From the NCBI GenBank assembly GCA_958510875.1, contig OY294068.1, positions 16,283,282-16,347,281 of the forward strand: a stretch of 64,000 bases of DNA. Direction: 5' to 3'. Within the stretch, counting starts at the first letter, position 1. Every line of letters starts with the position of its first letter. Source of the stretch: Endomychus coccineus (Eukaryota > Arthropoda > Insecta > Coleoptera > Endomychidae). A program made the position numbers and the translations under genes. Shown piece by piece: positions 34,377 to 46,329 of this stretch. The notes beneath the pieces are model-generated. The model had not been told where the DNA came from and ran no database searches. It saw nothing but the letters and a program-made list of their open reading frames with translations.

Positions 34377-34480
34377 CTCGGGGGTTTTTGGGGTCGCTGA
34401 ACACGAATATGCTATCAAAAAAATTTCCTAAGGTCCTCTTGAACTTTCCCCGGGGTATCCGGGGGTCTTGAAGGCCTGAA
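34377..34480 (+). repeat. isolated copy of the foldback kernel
   Basis: CTCGGGGGTTTTTGGGGTCG followed by CTGAACACGAA reproduces the kernel of FB1/FB2 outside any visible foldback arm. It is followed by a second C/G-rich stretch (CCCCGGGGTATCCGGGGGTC). Confidence 0.6.
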
Positions 34481-34800
34481 TATTGATGAATTCCATTAGG
34501 AATTATTTTTTAATGCTTGTTAACTAGTCAAGATATGATATAAAGGTCACTTATGATGATAACGACTTGCAAAAACTCTCCAGCAATACCTGGTGGTACC
34601 TGGAGAGCGGATATCTACGTCATGTTCTAGGAATTTGTTAATTCTTCTTCATAATATGTAACAACATGTGGAATTTAGAAACATGTAATCATACTCTGAT
34701 CCAAAAATAATGTAACGTGAAAAAAAATAATACCATGAATTTATGAAGTAAAAATATCTTGCAAGTAACATTATCATTACATGCAAGAAGTGCGCAATTA

Positions 34801-35085
34801 TACAGGATGTCCCGCATAAGAACCGCCACAGAGCAGGAGCATGTATGGGACCCTAAAATATGATCATTTAACGCAACTTACTTCTATACAAAGTTGCACC
34901 CTTGAGAAATTATAGGCCCTCAAAGTGAGACTTCGAATTTATAAAAAAATGTTACTTTATTTTATGGAAAATGTTATTTTAAAACTTTGTCGTTTCCGAG
35001 AAAAACGCGAATAAATATGGAGCTACGTTGTTTAAAATCATCGAAATTTCAAAAGTTGGCTATGAAATTAAACGTCATACTTGAC
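34801..35085. repeat. probable dispersed transposon end (ACAGGATGTCCC type)
   Basis: TACAGGATGTCCCGCATAAG opens a segment that resembles insect repeats beginning TACAGGGTGTCCC, and GAAATTATAGGCCCTCAAA fits the same memory. No inverted partner was found in the window. Confidence 0.35.
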
Positions 35086-35129
35086 AATCAGAAAGCTAAG
35101 TAATTTATTTTAAATAATAGTTTTAGCTG

Positions 35130-36160
35130 TCCCTTTCACTGCCTGCAGCATAACAATTCCAAACACCCTGCCGATAGTCTCCGTCCTCTTCTGCCCAATT
35201 TTCCAATCCATGTATCCTCAAAATGATTTATCAAATCGGCCAATAGTTGTATATTTACAATGTAGAATTCATTTTCTAATAATGCTTGAACAGCATTCTC
35301 TAATTCTTCAGGTACATAAGCCAATGCCAGAAGAAGTCTCAAGTTTGTAGAAACTTCTCATTCCTCAATATATTGTCTCTGCAATCTATTACTCTGGATC
35401 TGTCTCAAGATACACTGGCTGAAGTGAAAAAACAACCCACGTATTTATGCACTAGGAAATTTACTTCGCACGGCTGCCTTTTCAAAATTCATCAATACCG
35501 ATGTTGGTTGAATTTCTGTTTTCAAAGTTTTTAATGCAGCATACAGTCGTCTATATGTATCTTCTGTTTTATTTGGCAGCAAAGCCTAAGCTGTTTTGCA
35601 CCATGAACTTGGTTAAGCATATTTGGAGATGTTGAAAATGTTTCATCTGCATACCAATGTTCGCCCTCCATCAAATATTCTGAGTTTTTCCTTGTCGTGA
35701 ACAATAATATGCGATCTTCCGACGGACCACTGTCGTAAAAACAAAAATTGCTCGCCACTGCTTGTCTGTGCATATGCTTCTGGAATTGTTAAGTCGAGCA
35801 GAGAATTTGGGTTTGCAGGCATGGCTTTTTTCCATTCTCGTGGACGCTGTATTGTTCTTTTCATTGCCGATACTTGTGGCAATACAGTAGCTGCAGCCGC
35901 CGAAATACCTTCTGACGTTGCAGCTACAATCAGTTGAGTGCTCAATACGCCCTGTGCAGCTAGGCGCTTCATTTTGTCTAGAGCTTTTATTGCTTCTATA
36001 TCAGCGGATTCTGGACCTGGTTGTGGAGCGTAGTTTTCACAATTTCTTCACCCAATGTATGTCCACGGCCCAATGTAATGGGAACACTTCCAAATAATCT
36101 TTTACCCACTTTCTTTTTTTGCGAATAAATGTATCCGTTCTTAACTAGCATTTCCCGACC
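35130..36160 (-). pseudogene. FLYWCH/MULE-type transposase relic with mutated catalytic Asp
   Basis: Minus strand, in order: NGYIYSQKKKVGKRLFGSV and LGRGHTLGEEIVKTTLHNQ (a FLYWCH-like zinc finger with the Trp and one Cys lost); after a frameshift, PESADIEAIKALDKMKRLA; ISAAAATVLPQVSAMKRTIQ and NPNSLLDLTIPEAY (linker). After another frameshift come GPSEDRILLFTTRKNSEYL and WYADETFSTSPNMLNQVHGA, which holds the first catalytic Asp (codon 35645-35647). Then ALLPNKTEDTYRRLYAALK, TSVLMNFEKAAVRSKFPSA, GLFFHFSQCI and LAYVPEELENAV to the end. In relatives MNFEKAA reads TDFEKAA or VDFE; here the second catalytic Asp is Asn (codon 35487-35489). Stops lie after KFPSA and after YIEE. Despite four or more breaks the protein is nearly complete, suggesting fairly recent death. 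Confidence 0.85.
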
Positions 36161-36537
36161 TAATCTCACTCTCTACAAACTGTAACGTCATCTTCGATCA
36201 ATTTGATTTTAGGACTATACCAAACGATGGAACTGAATCAACTGATTAGAATTACTCCTTAGAAATTATTTATATGAATCCTTGCACTCTAATCCCTAAA
36301 TCCATTCCTATTGATGAAGGCTTTAGTCTGCTAAGAAGAACCGACGTAAAGGAATAATAAATTACCTAAAGGGGTTTTTCCAGTCATTTAAGAGTAACAT
36401 TAGCTTTCTCCGAATGATGTACAATTCCTCTTGGAAATACTTAAATGTTTGTAAAAAGCTGGATATACGCAAATTTTAGAAATAAAATTGTTAGTTAGAA
36501 GCCGTTAGTGAGGTTCAATATTAGAGAATCATGAAAG
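36161..36537. other. flank of the MULE relic, no feature seen
   Basis: Could hold the transposon 5' end, but no terminal inverted repeat was recognised. Confidence 0.35.
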
Positions 36538-36650
36538 CAGTAAATTGTCGTTGCGATGAATTGTCGTAGCGACGAATTGTCGTAGCGATAAAATCTCGCT
36601 GTGGTGGATTGTCGGCGCTGAATTCTCGCCCGATGAATTCACGTGGATTC
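36538..36650 (+). repeat. 16-bp tandem repeat
   Basis: Three good units of AATTGTCGTAGCGACG (36540-36590) are followed by three or four decayed ones (AAATCTCGCTGTGGTGG, AATTCTCGCCCGATG, AATTCACGTGG). It is more GC-rich than its surroundings. Confidence 0.75.
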
Positions 36651-37389
36651 AGTTGGTATAGCCCTTGAACATCGAACTTTCGTATATCGAACAATTTTGA
36701 AGTCCATGGGACGTAAGGTTATATTTCCAGAGACCCCAATGAAAGTTGGAATCCTTATACAATCCCATTATCAAATTTAATTTAATCCTCATTTCAAAAA
36801 TAGTTATAAAGGTTGACAGATATCGTGTGAAAGTCAACTTTTAATAAAAGTTCTCGAAAATGTATATTTTCCACTCTCTGGTGATAAACAGACAATGTTG
36901 GTGCTGAGCATCATTAGTTTCGTTAAGTTATTGAATGATCAGTAAAATATAATGACAATCTACTTATTTTATTTACTAATACACTACATACCCACCACTG
37001 TTCTAAAATGCTGCAATTTTATGTGGTACTTCCCGTTAAAATATGGACAATATCTGTTTTACACAGAGCATATTACGTTTGTTTACGACCTATTATTATT
37101 TTGTGCTCCTCGTTATGTCATAAAATCTCATGTCTAGTAAACAGGTTGAAAATATCTTCTTATTTCAATCGAATAATAACATACGTGGTGAACAAGGGAT
37201 CTTATTCCAAGTTATTTTCTGAGATTGGAAAAAAGCAAGAGTATAATATATAGGTCGTAGGCGGCTTACAAAATCTGTCGCGCTAAAATGACCAAAATCT
37301 CTCATTTGTGTTCTACTGAAGGAATTTGTGCAATATGGTAGGAATGACGTCAATAGAAGAGATAACCAAAAATTAAATGCGGAAATGGA
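36651..37389. other. no recognised feature
   Basis: Overlapping short frames only (36952-37137, 37008-37253, 37165-37398), none with family resemblance. Confidence 0.4.
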
Positions 37390-37530
37390 TATCTTCAAAA
37401 TATTTATTTAACGGAGTATCCTCCGATGCAATGGTTGTCAACGCTGGTGTTCCACAGGTATAATCTTGGCACCAACTATGTTTCTGCTCCCTATAAACGA
37501 TCTGCTGGAAGTGTCCACCTGCACCGTACA
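37390..37530 (+). pseudogene. LINE reverse transcriptase fragment (Jockey-like family, same as 62 kb)
   Basis: Reads LFNGVSSDAMVVNAGVPQ, then in the next frame ILAPTMFLLPINDLLEVSTC. This is the NAGVPQGSVLxPTLFLLxINDLL motif of non-LTR reverse transcriptases. The Gly-Ser after PQ is lost with the frameshift. The 62.1-62.4 kb minus-strand relic shows the same segment, so this is a short inverted-orientation copy of the same family. Confidence 0.75.
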
Positions 37531-39867
37531 CAGTCCACAATAAAAAAAAATTGTATTTAGATCATATGTTCCCCTGAATTTTTTCACATTTTATCTCCAA
37601 CCTTTCCACGTTTCCTCTCTCTCACTTTGGAAATTTGCGAGTGGCCATATCTCGGAAAATATTCATTTTTCAGAAAAATTCCCAAGAGTATGAACATCTT
37701 ATTCTCACCCAAATTCTACAAGTTACAAAACCCGTGATAAAAGGGGTGTCATTTCCGTATTTCATTATTTAAGCTTTCCTATTGACGTCATTACTATTCT
37801 ATTGCACAAAGTTGCATCTAAATTTTTTTTGTAAAACACAAATATGTGGTAAAGCCAATCATTGACTGGGGTACAGTTGTTTTTGTGTGGAACTGATATG
37901 ATATGATATGTTATTGATGTTTTAAGATTTCATAGTGAAAAATGTACCTAGGAGGTACAAAAAATCGTGCTTTGTCCAAGAAATTGGCTTTTAACCTCAA
38001 AACACGTGGCAAATAATATCCTGGGAATGTCTGACTCTTTAACTATTCTTGCTTAACTCATGTTTGCAATTCCCAAATTTCTGTATCCATTTCATTTCAT
38101 TCCTAATTTAGTTAGTTGTTAGCTACCATGTTCATTATTATTACTTACTGAGTTCAATGGCCGATTTATGCATTATGATGATGTTTATTATTTTATTCCT
38201 GCTAGTAAATAGTATTATTATTATGACAGACATTCATTATAACGATGATAACTAACTATGAACAGCTGACAAATTAAAATTGTCAGATAATATACACACC
38301 GAAGCTTTACGTCCCTTTATTTGCATTCAATAACCTCCCCCAAATCCAACAACACGCAATCCAATATGCAACCATACCGTTCGGCCACTTAAAGTTGCAT
38401 GAACAAAACGCAAGCACTATGGGAAAACAAGCGTTGTTTGCCAAGCTCCTTCGTTCACGTTGAAGGGGTTCAGGATCTCGTAGAGGGCTGTAGCCAACCT
38501 TAAATGGTGTCATACATAAGGCATAATTTCCCCTATTCGAAGTGTTAACGTCTACCTAAGGCTTGATGAGTTCGTAAGTGCTATGTCAGCACAGGGGCGG
38601 AACAAACAACTTATCTTGGTATCATGAAGCTACTAGTAGTGTTACAAATAGTCGGACAAGGGGAATATATATTCCATCAAAACCAGCGTACGGATCGACT
38701 TGATGTATTTTCGTTGTTTGAAATACAAACCAAAGCTATCCGGATAACAATTGTTCCCCCTATAAAATCTATCAAGATAAAATAAAAACTAGCAATTTAG
38801 TGCTTACTAGAGTCACCTAGTTCTCTCAACGACCGCCCGTAAACAGTAGATGGCACTCCGGTAGGTGAATAATAATCGCACTATTTTTCTCTACAGTCGG
38901 CCAGATAGTTAATGCAAAGAACAGTAAGCGAAACAAATCGATTAGCGTCGAGTACTTCAACGGGCCGCTCTGCCCAATGACTCGATTACGGCTTAATTTT
39001 TATGCCGGTGAATTTCGAGCATCATATATATTGTGTTACAATTTTAAGTGAATTACCGCTACACGTAAAAAATACTTTTACCAACTAACTCTACTGTATC
39101 AAGATATAATCTTATCTTTTTCCTTACCGTTGTAGTAAGGTTTAGGAACATTTCTTTTTCTGGTTTCTTTAACGTTAGAACGTCTGAAACAGATTCTTGT
39201 AAGTGAAAATTAAGGATTTTTGTTTTCCAGAGAAAAACGTGTTCTCATTCATTGGAAATTTAAAGGTATATTTCAATAATCTTTTATTTCAATGTTTTTG
39301 TAAGTAATATTATTAACAAATTTATTACATTTTCATGGTTTTTGAATATAACAAATTTATTTATATTGTTAATTAGGAATTAAATTTTAATATAATCTTT
39401 AGGTAATTTTTATTAATTTTATTAATTTTTATTTTAATAACTGAATAAATAAAAGCAGAAGATACATTATTCATTTATTATTAAAATACGAAAAATAATT
39501 TAAAAATATCTCGGGGTAAATTTGAAAAATGTTTATTCATTTTTATATTTTTTGGGAAAAAAATTATTTAATTATATTTTATCAGTACCTATTGATTTAT
39601 CAGTAAAGATAAATATTATTTCAATAAGTAAGGTTAAGAAATTTTATTTTTCAACATTCTTTTTGGTGAAATTTTGGAAGTGCTTTGTTTGTAAAAATCT
39701 AACATTTTATTCATGAATAAGTTTATTGAAAATTTAATGAATGTTTTGTTTTGTTTTGTTTTTACATTTACTAGTATACATTTTGTTCATTGAGTATTAG
39801 TAAATAAAGGGTGAACAATTTTATCGTTTTCTTTTCGTTGAGCACAACTAATATTGTGAAACCACCT
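37531..39867. other. AT-rich stretch, no gene seen
   Basis: 37560-37830 looks like a dispersed repeat but has no partner here. A (GATAT) run lies at 37895-37912. 38770-38990 is GC-richer without a recognisable signal. 39220-39760 is extremely AT-rich, and the open frame 39522-39716 reflects that composition. Confidence 0.4.
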
Positions 39868-39910
39868 GAAGATGGTGGAAATACTCGATATACGACTAAA
39901 TATAAAGTCG
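39868..39910 (+). other. hammerhead-like string
   Basis: CCACCTGAAGATGGTGGAAA followed by TACTCGAT resembles the CUGAAGA...hairpin...GAAA arrangement of PLE terminal repeats. CCACC/GGTGG could pair around the CTGAAGAT, however, which is not the hammerhead topology. Treat as a possible decayed relic. Confidence 0.25.
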
Positions 39911-40533
39911 GTTGTTTATTCATAACAATCTATAATGTTGATAATAAATACTAGGAAAGGATAACAATCTGTAGAACGTGAAAGATTATTATGTGAAACG
40001 GAGCTTAGCGTAGCCGAATAATCATTATGATCTCGTTATTTGTCTACAAATAAATCGTTAAAAAGGACAAGCAATAATTTCAACATGATTATCGGATTGT
40101 TTTGATAATATGCCGAATTCGAAGAAGTTATTATAGTTTGAAATACGATTGAATTTCGTTTACTGTAATGTTACGGGTCGTTAGTAGAAGCAACATAAAA
40201 CAAAAACAAATAATAATCACGGAAATGAGATTCACGTTAAACAATGGATAGAAAATAAGTGGAAAATGGCAGCTCAAGGCGAATTCCAAGGATTTGAAAA
40301 TAAATTCAATCTTTTGTTAGAGTACAACGTGTGCTTGATATTCTCAAGGTTTGGCATAGTAGGAATTATTCAGTTTGTATTTCTATTACAAATATATTAT
40401 GTGAAAGCGTGGAAACTTTATATTATAGTGTTATTTATATGCGACACTATTAGCAATACATACTAATCACCCAGATTTCCCCTTTTCCTAAGTACCATCA
40501 ACATCTGTATCTGTATGATACGAACCTGTGCCA
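39911..40533. other. no recognised feature
   Basis: The plus frame 40266-40466 resembles no family. It ends near the LINE 3' end that begins at 40534. Confidence 0.4.
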
Positions 40534-41260
40534 CTAGCTGGTAGTTTTTTTCATACTTTGACTATACGAGAGGGAAACCGTTAATGTCTGGAGAAAATCG
40601 CGTGAGTCAGCCGTGGAATGTCGGGAGAGGAGATAGGCATTCAAAGTTTTCTTGAAGGTTTGGAGGTTATAGGCATAATGAAAGACCTCACTAGGTGAAG
40701 AGTTCCGCAACTTCGGTGTCGATAGGAATTCGATAAAAAAATGAAATTTGGTAGGAAAATGTTTGGCAGGTCTGGAGCTTGACAATGGAGGGGTGACTGG
40801 TTTGAGCTCGTCTAGTCTGCCTATCTGGAATTTCTCGTGGTGGAACAACGAACGACATTTCCGATGAACACCGACCTCAATGAACTCGTAAGTGACATCA
40901 TCAATTGGATAGCTCTCTTCTGGATGGAATCCAAGAGCTTCAGCATATGTTTGAGAGCCGAATTATAAACATGTGAATAGGAAAGGATAGGCCAAATCTG
41001 TGCTTTTTGAGGAGTTGCTGGGATGTAAAGTAGCTCTTGACACGGAATAGAAAACCAAGGTTTTGTGAACGGCTTTTCGCAATGGGCCTCACATGACCAT
41101 CCTATGAGAGTGTGGTGTTGTTGGTGGTGATCCCTATCACGGAAATAGAAGACTTCATAGGAAAGTTGTACATGACATCATCATATTAGCGATTGTGAGT
41201 TCGGCCTTCCTAAAGAAGACGCAAGCTTGAGGTTTGGTTGCATTAAACTCTACTAGATTA
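40534..41260 (-). pseudogene. LINE 3' end (C-terminal RT/thumb part of ORF2, Jockey/CR1-like)
   Basis: On the minus strand: ALKHMLKLLDSIQKRAIQLM, then after frameshifts the frame 40848-40534 with RPAKHFPTKFHFFIEFLSTP, KLRNSSPSEVF and YNLQTFKKTLNAYLL. These match the familiar tail of such LINE proteins (LDSIQKRAIRLI; FLPRTxxLWNxLPSxVFPxxYNLxxFKKRVH). Upstream at 41160-41260 the DNA aligns with 62240-62340 of the other copy (GACTTCATAGGAA, CATCATATTAG, TTGGTTGCATTAA). The reverse transcriptase core is missing and several frameshifts are present. Confidence 0.8.
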
Positions 41261-41261
41261 T

Positions 41262-41300
41262 CAGATCCCGGGTTCGAATCCCGGACAACTGATTTGTCGT
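41262..41300 (+). other. tRNA-like B box (possible SINE fragment)
   Basis: CCCGGGTTCGAATCCCGG (41267-41284) is a perfect T-arm with the RNA polymerase III B box GGTTCGAATCC. No matching A box, anticodon arm or acceptor stem lies upstream, where LINE sequence occurs instead. It is therefore a truncated tRNA pseudogene or tRNA-derived SINE, with GTCGTGAGTTTTTC following as possible SINE body. Confidence 0.5.
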
Positions 41301-41785
41301 GAGTTTTTCAGAGCGTTTTTTCACGGCATATACCAAGTTCTTTGCTAAGTTGATTGGCGAATATTGAGTGAATATTTTCCGTTTCACTATCTCCTCCTTT
41401 AGAACTCATCTCCTTTGGCCCTAACCTATACATCCTTCTAGAGTGACTGAAAGAGACCAGGACTCTTCCCATCAGGATGAGAGGATGAAATATGAATTTC
41501 CGACCTTTTGACCATACTATAGACTTTGGCAGAGTATAGAGATAATGTGCCAAGTGTGAGCGGGGACAAATTTTTCCAAAGAGGCCTCGGATTGTAGCAT
41601 CTTTCCCGGTACCATAAAAAGAATGGGGGAAGAAGGACACACTCCGAACACGATTAGGGAAACCATTTCCAAACTTAAGAGTGTGAGACTAGCCACTCCT
41701 GAGCAAGAAATCGGAAAAGGGTGGTTCAGTGCTGGCAAGTGAGACCAGTTCAAGGCTTATTATAATCTGAACAGGGTGATATTCC
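41301..41785. other. unassigned, possibly transposon-derived open frames on minus strand
   Basis: Two overlapping minus frames (41308-41640, 110 codons; 41517-41753) are longer than expected by chance in this AT-rich window and the DNA is GC-richer, but I do not recognise the protein. It lies between LINE pieces and may be LINE or SINE body. Confidence 0.3.
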
Positions 41786-41789
41786 AGGT

Positions 41790-42310
41790 CTGAGACGCAA
41801 ATGGTAACGGTCAGGGTTCTCCAAGCGAACCTGTACCGCAAGGGACCTTGGGCTGTTGCTGGTGATAATGGGGGACTCGGAGAATAGGCAGGCTGATCTA
41901 TTCATATGCAGTATCGAGGACCTGTATACTAATCAGAAGGGACATAAATATACTGTCGCTAGGTAGTTTCTAATCTAAGAACCTAAGCACCAACAAAATA
42001 GAAGAAGGCAGGGAAACGGAGGCCAAAGGTGATATCATAAGCCTACTTTCCATAAGACGAACCTGACACTCCCAAAGAATTAGAGCAGTTGGTGACTAAT
42101 TGTGGAGCGAACGAATCTCAACTAGTCATCGGATGCGACCCTCTTTCCCACCACCAGGCAACTTCCTCGATAATATAGTAGTGGCAGATGTTATAATGAA
42201 ACCGTCTGGAAAACTGGAACTGGGTACAGATATTGAGTCTTTACGGCTACTAGATTGATCTTACACAATCATTAATATAAACTCATCCGAATTCCGACTA
42301 GGAACAGCGT
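41790..42310 (+). pseudogene. LINE endonuclease (APE) domain relic, R1/LOA-like
   Basis: VLQANLYRKGPWAV resembles the start of the APE-type endonuclease (xxQxNLxxS). After decay, AYFP-stop-DEPDTPKELEQLV and NCGANESQLVIGCDPLSHH match the strand with the catalytic Asp and paired residue (LIVGCDxNAHH). The Asn after Asp is replaced (DPLS rather than DANA). The end (near 42260) weakly matches the ExLDLTL region. Numerous stops; the reverse transcriptase does not follow. Confidence 0.65.
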
Positions 42311-43734
42311 CAGTGATAGAAGGTCCTTCATGTAGCTTCACTCCAAAATGTCAAGAATTGCCAGCTATAATCAATTTATGTTCCATGGTTATCGATTATA
42401 AATCTTATTATTATGAGGAACTTCGCTAATTCATTTATTTATTCCTTACATTTTTTTGCGCCATGGATAAGTATAGTTTTCCCGGCTGCCTTTAAGTTCA
42501 GCGTAAAATCAATTAGATTGTATTTGAGGAGGCAAAAAATTTTTCTGTTGGAAAACATCGGAGATATGAAGTATTTCAGATTTCAGCTTTTAAGACATCT
42601 TTTATGTATACCTCTCTCTGAATAAATGCTGTTACAAGCCTTCCCCATCTTCTAGTATCTTTATTGCATATAACTGGATGAATTAAAGGAGTCACTTCGA
42701 GAGAAGTAAACAGATAATTTCAACGTCTTTAGCCACAATTTCAATTTTGTAATATAACAATTTATTGAGGTAACTTTATTATGTTATATTTATGATGACC
42801 CATGACCTGTATAATGTACAATTACTATTCCTTTTGCAATGGAAATGGTTAGCGTTGCTTCGGTTTTTTTTCTGCAAGACATTCCGTTAAGGTTTTCTTT
42901 TGATATATTCATAAAGACAAATTCTCTCCAGAAATGAACGGCTTATTAGAATTTCCTTATTCAATTTTGCGTTATTGTTGTTGCTTTGATTATTAATGCC
43001 AGATATGACCCAGAATGCGGAAGTTACTGAGGACAAAAGGAGTGAGTCGATTCAAGCATGCAACTACCTTTAAGACAATTTTATTTATTCTCTGCTTACG
43101 ATTGCAGCACGGTTTTTCATTATAACTAGTTTTTATAAGAGAATATGCTTTTAATTTATGAGCACTCGACAATTTATTGCGTACTTTTTCAAGCTAATGA
43201 GAGCTCCAATCTTGACGATGCCGTTTGTGAAATTGTTTGCTTTTCGTGAAAGCTTTTCTTCAAAGTAAAAGCTTCGATCTGATGAAATTATTCCTGTCTT
43301 GGATCGGAATGTTCTTTTATGTAGTTGATTGACTTGATCGGCTCTTTGCGACGATCTAAGTGAGGTTTCATAAAAATCTAGATGCTTATTGAACTTCAGC
43401 TTTCAACGCTGAAATGTAACAATTGCTAATGAATCTGGCATTATTGACATATTGACCTCGATTATACTTTCGATTAAGTGAATTAAATTCGATAAAATGG
43501 AAGTGGATTTTCGCTTGAGCGATAGTTGTCTTGGAAAGTCCCACTCCTTGTCACGTGACTGATTTTCGAACTTATCATGACCTTGCAGAAATAGGATTCT
43601 ATAAGTGTCTTTAACACTAAAACAACATGAGATTTTTACATAAAAATCACGAAAAATTCGGGAGTAAAATCGTTACTTTAAAACTTGAATCATTTCTTTG
43701 TACCTATTTATACTTTTTGGTCATTATAAGCCAG
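42311..43734. other. no recognised feature
   Basis: AT-rich; frame 42413-42625 resembles nothing known to me and no repeats were noted. Confidence 0.4.
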
Positions 43735-44360
43735 ACACGCTTTGGCAGTTCAGCAGCCATCATTACTTTTCCATGTCGAGGCATCTCAGATGGATCCGTA
43801 AGATGTGTATACCACAGCTGTAGGAATTACCAGCAAGGAAGATTGGGGACCGTCCAACCAGCCCTCTTCCTGTCCAGTTGTTCCGCTCTCTCATCCTCTA
43901 AGTGACCTAGAATCCAGGGCAGGTTGAGCCTGTCTCCAACGACTAGTTAAGGATCTCCTTGGCAACCCTGAAAAACCTCGAGGACCCAGTGGGACTGTTC
44001 AGCGCGTTGAATGCAGCTTTACTGTCGGAACTGATCAAGATGGTCTCATTTGCCTTATCATAGCCTAGCAACTTCTCCACACATCTGTGAGGGGTAAGCA
44101 ACACGCCTTGGAAGACTGTGTTGAGTTCCTTGATTCGCACAGAGTACCCATAAATATATCTAGGACCACAGGGCTTTGATGCTGTCCTGTCTTTTTAGGG
44201 GGCAAAGGCAGTCTTCCATTTCTTTAGGGAGCCATTGCAGCCAAGCCTGTAGACCTTAATCACTGCGAGATTCCTCATCGTCAGTGATAGGGGTGGCAAG
44301 TCCAACAGGGCCCTCACTGGTGCAGTCGGAGGACTCTTCCTCGAGGATGTAATGCCTCTG
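43735..44360 (-). pseudogene. LINE RT tail and RNase H domain relic (R1/LOA/I-like)
   Basis: On the minus strand: SPPTAPVRALLDLPPLSLTM and VIKVYRLGC (the conserved link between RT and RNase H, TTPTxALxxLLxLPPL). Then, after frameshifts, KELNTVFQGVLLTPHRC and ETILISSDSKAAFNALNSP, the RNase H strand with the catalytic Asp (ISSDSKAA). Then PWILGHLEDERAEQLDRKRA, the decayed GHxxxxGNExAD motif. Parts lie in at least three frames. RNase H removes the RNA template during LINE copying. It may belong to the same family as the endonuclease at 41.8 kb, although that one is on the plus strand. Confidence 0.8.
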
Positions 44361-45632
44361 ATTAAGAGCTGAAAGTGAATCTTATGTGAAAAATACAAAT
44401 AGAATGCTTCACTCATACTGTGTGGAAGGATTCTTATTTGAATCACTACATATTCGACGAATATGACCGGATATTGATACACAAGAACAGTGAGTATATG
44501 AAATATGGATGTTTTGGAGGTGTTGCGCAACAACAGTTACAAAACCGTGCAGAATATAAGATTCGAAAATACGAAAGTCATGAAATATGTAACAAACATA
44601 ATGAATTAGAATAGGGTGAATTTTATATCAATCAATAATTACAATTTCATGAACGAAGACCTTGGAAATATTCCTTTACAATTTTGTACAATTCACTGTA
44701 TATTTGGAGTATATTATGTACCGTGACATCATCCTAGATTTAGATCTGTGAAATCGTGCAATACATCTTGGGGGTAATCTAATAATAGTAATATTTAATG
44801 TGATAAGATCTTTACAGATTTGGCAAAGCCACATTACAAATTCCAAAAATATATTTCACTTGCAAATAGGTAACACGTAATTAAGAAAATACATTCCAGT
44901 TGCAAATATATAACACATAATTAATTTATAAAGACGTCAAAATCAAAATAAACATCATATAATAGAAAATATTTGATGCTTCTTTTGAATTTGTACAAAT
45001 CACTAACTTGCCTGATGGACAAAGATAGGAAATTATCTGCCTTTATCCCTTAGAAATATCCTAGATTGAGATATCGAGTTTCGCGTACTTTACTCATACT
45101 GTTAATGGGGCATTCCCAGCTATTCACCATGTTAACAACAGTTCATGTTTCGTTTATTTTTCAGACTTACTTCCCATAAGAGTAATTAGAATGAACCGAG
45201 CTGAATAGGTTAGTCTGGTGCACGTAATGAAAAGGATTAAATAGAATGTAATTGTGTGAAACGTTGTCTCTACCACTGATTGACCTTGTTCACCTTAGTA
45301 AAGTGTGAAAGGTCGTTATCACGTTGCTTCCTTATCTAAACGATGGTTATTCTCAAAGTAAATGAAATATAACCGAAGTTTGCCATTTGGATCTTAGATC
45401 TTAAGCAATTTTCCTGCAATGGATAATTTATTGAGCGAACGTGCCCTACCAAAGTCTTTAAATTGTTTTGTAATATACTGGGGCATAGCCAGTTGAGTTT
45501 TGTCTCATTTTCAAAAACAAATCAGTCAGTCAGTTAATTTCAAAACGATTTTATTGGGCTTGGAGGAAACTGGTGATTCGGAACGTTTTTTTATTCTGTT
45601 TCAGATAAGACAGTGGTTCCCAACACAACTTA
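44361..45632. other. no recognised feature
   Basis: No family match; small frame 44420-44614 is unsupported. Confidence 0.4.
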
Positions 45633-46329
45633 CTGAGTCGATGTAAATTGAGTCCGGCATCTATTTATTGCCTTTCCATGTAGGTAAATTCAGTGCAGGG
45701 TATTTTTAAGGTCTACGTTAACTGAGTCCTATCTATCTATCTATGTCAGGTCATATGATCAGCATGTAGTACCTGCTGCTTTGAGGAACCACCCTTCTGT
45801 AAGCAAGTATTTGCACAATAACCAATAATGATTGTTTATATTGTACGCCCTTTGTTTCTAACTTACCCTAACCTAACTTTGTTGATATAGAATGCAAATA
45901 TTGTAATCCCGCTAATCTTAATACTCTCATAATAACCAATAATGATTATTTTTTGTACCCCCTTTGTTTCTAACCTAACCTAACCTAACCTAATCCAACC
46001 TACCCTAACATAATCTAACCTACTAACTTAACCTCGTTGATATAGAATGCAAATATTGTAATCGCGCTAGTCTTAGCACTAATAATAACCAATAATGATT
46101 GTTTATTGTACCCCCCTTGTTTCTAACCTAACTTAACCTAATCTAAGCTACTAACCTAACTTTGTTGATATATAATGTAAATATTGTAATCGCGCTAATC
46201 TTAAAACTCTCATTTCTCAGAATACTCTGAAAATTATATTGAAACCCGGGACTCAATTTACGTAATACGATGTTATCTGTGAGACTCAAGCTACGTAGTA
46301 TGATTTTATGAGTTGGACTTAATTTACTG
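45633..46329 (+). mobile_element. telomere-repeat-bearing element, copy 2 (both ends present)
   Basis: The left end GATGTAAATTGAGTCC (about 45638) and right end GGACTTAATTTAC (46315-46328) are inverted. Inside the left end: TCAGGTCA, GTAGTACCTGCT, TTCTGTAAGCAAGTATTTGC. Then three blocks of AATAACCAATAATGATT + TTGTACCCCC + CCTAA-type tract (45865-45880, 45973-46036, 46124-46162) + GATATAGAATGCAAATATTG + AATCGCGCTA. (TATC)4 lies at 45731-45746. The right end adjoins PLE B without a gap. No protein is encoded. Confidence 0.8.

Noticed and set aside
39522..39716. Small Phe/Lys-rich protein
   Set aside because: It lies in an extremely AT-rich tract where such frames arise by composition; no start context or homologue recalled.
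41215..41300. Intact tRNA gene around the perfect B box
   Set aside because: Only the T arm is present; upstream DNA aligns with a LINE relic and there is no anticodon arm or acceptor stem.
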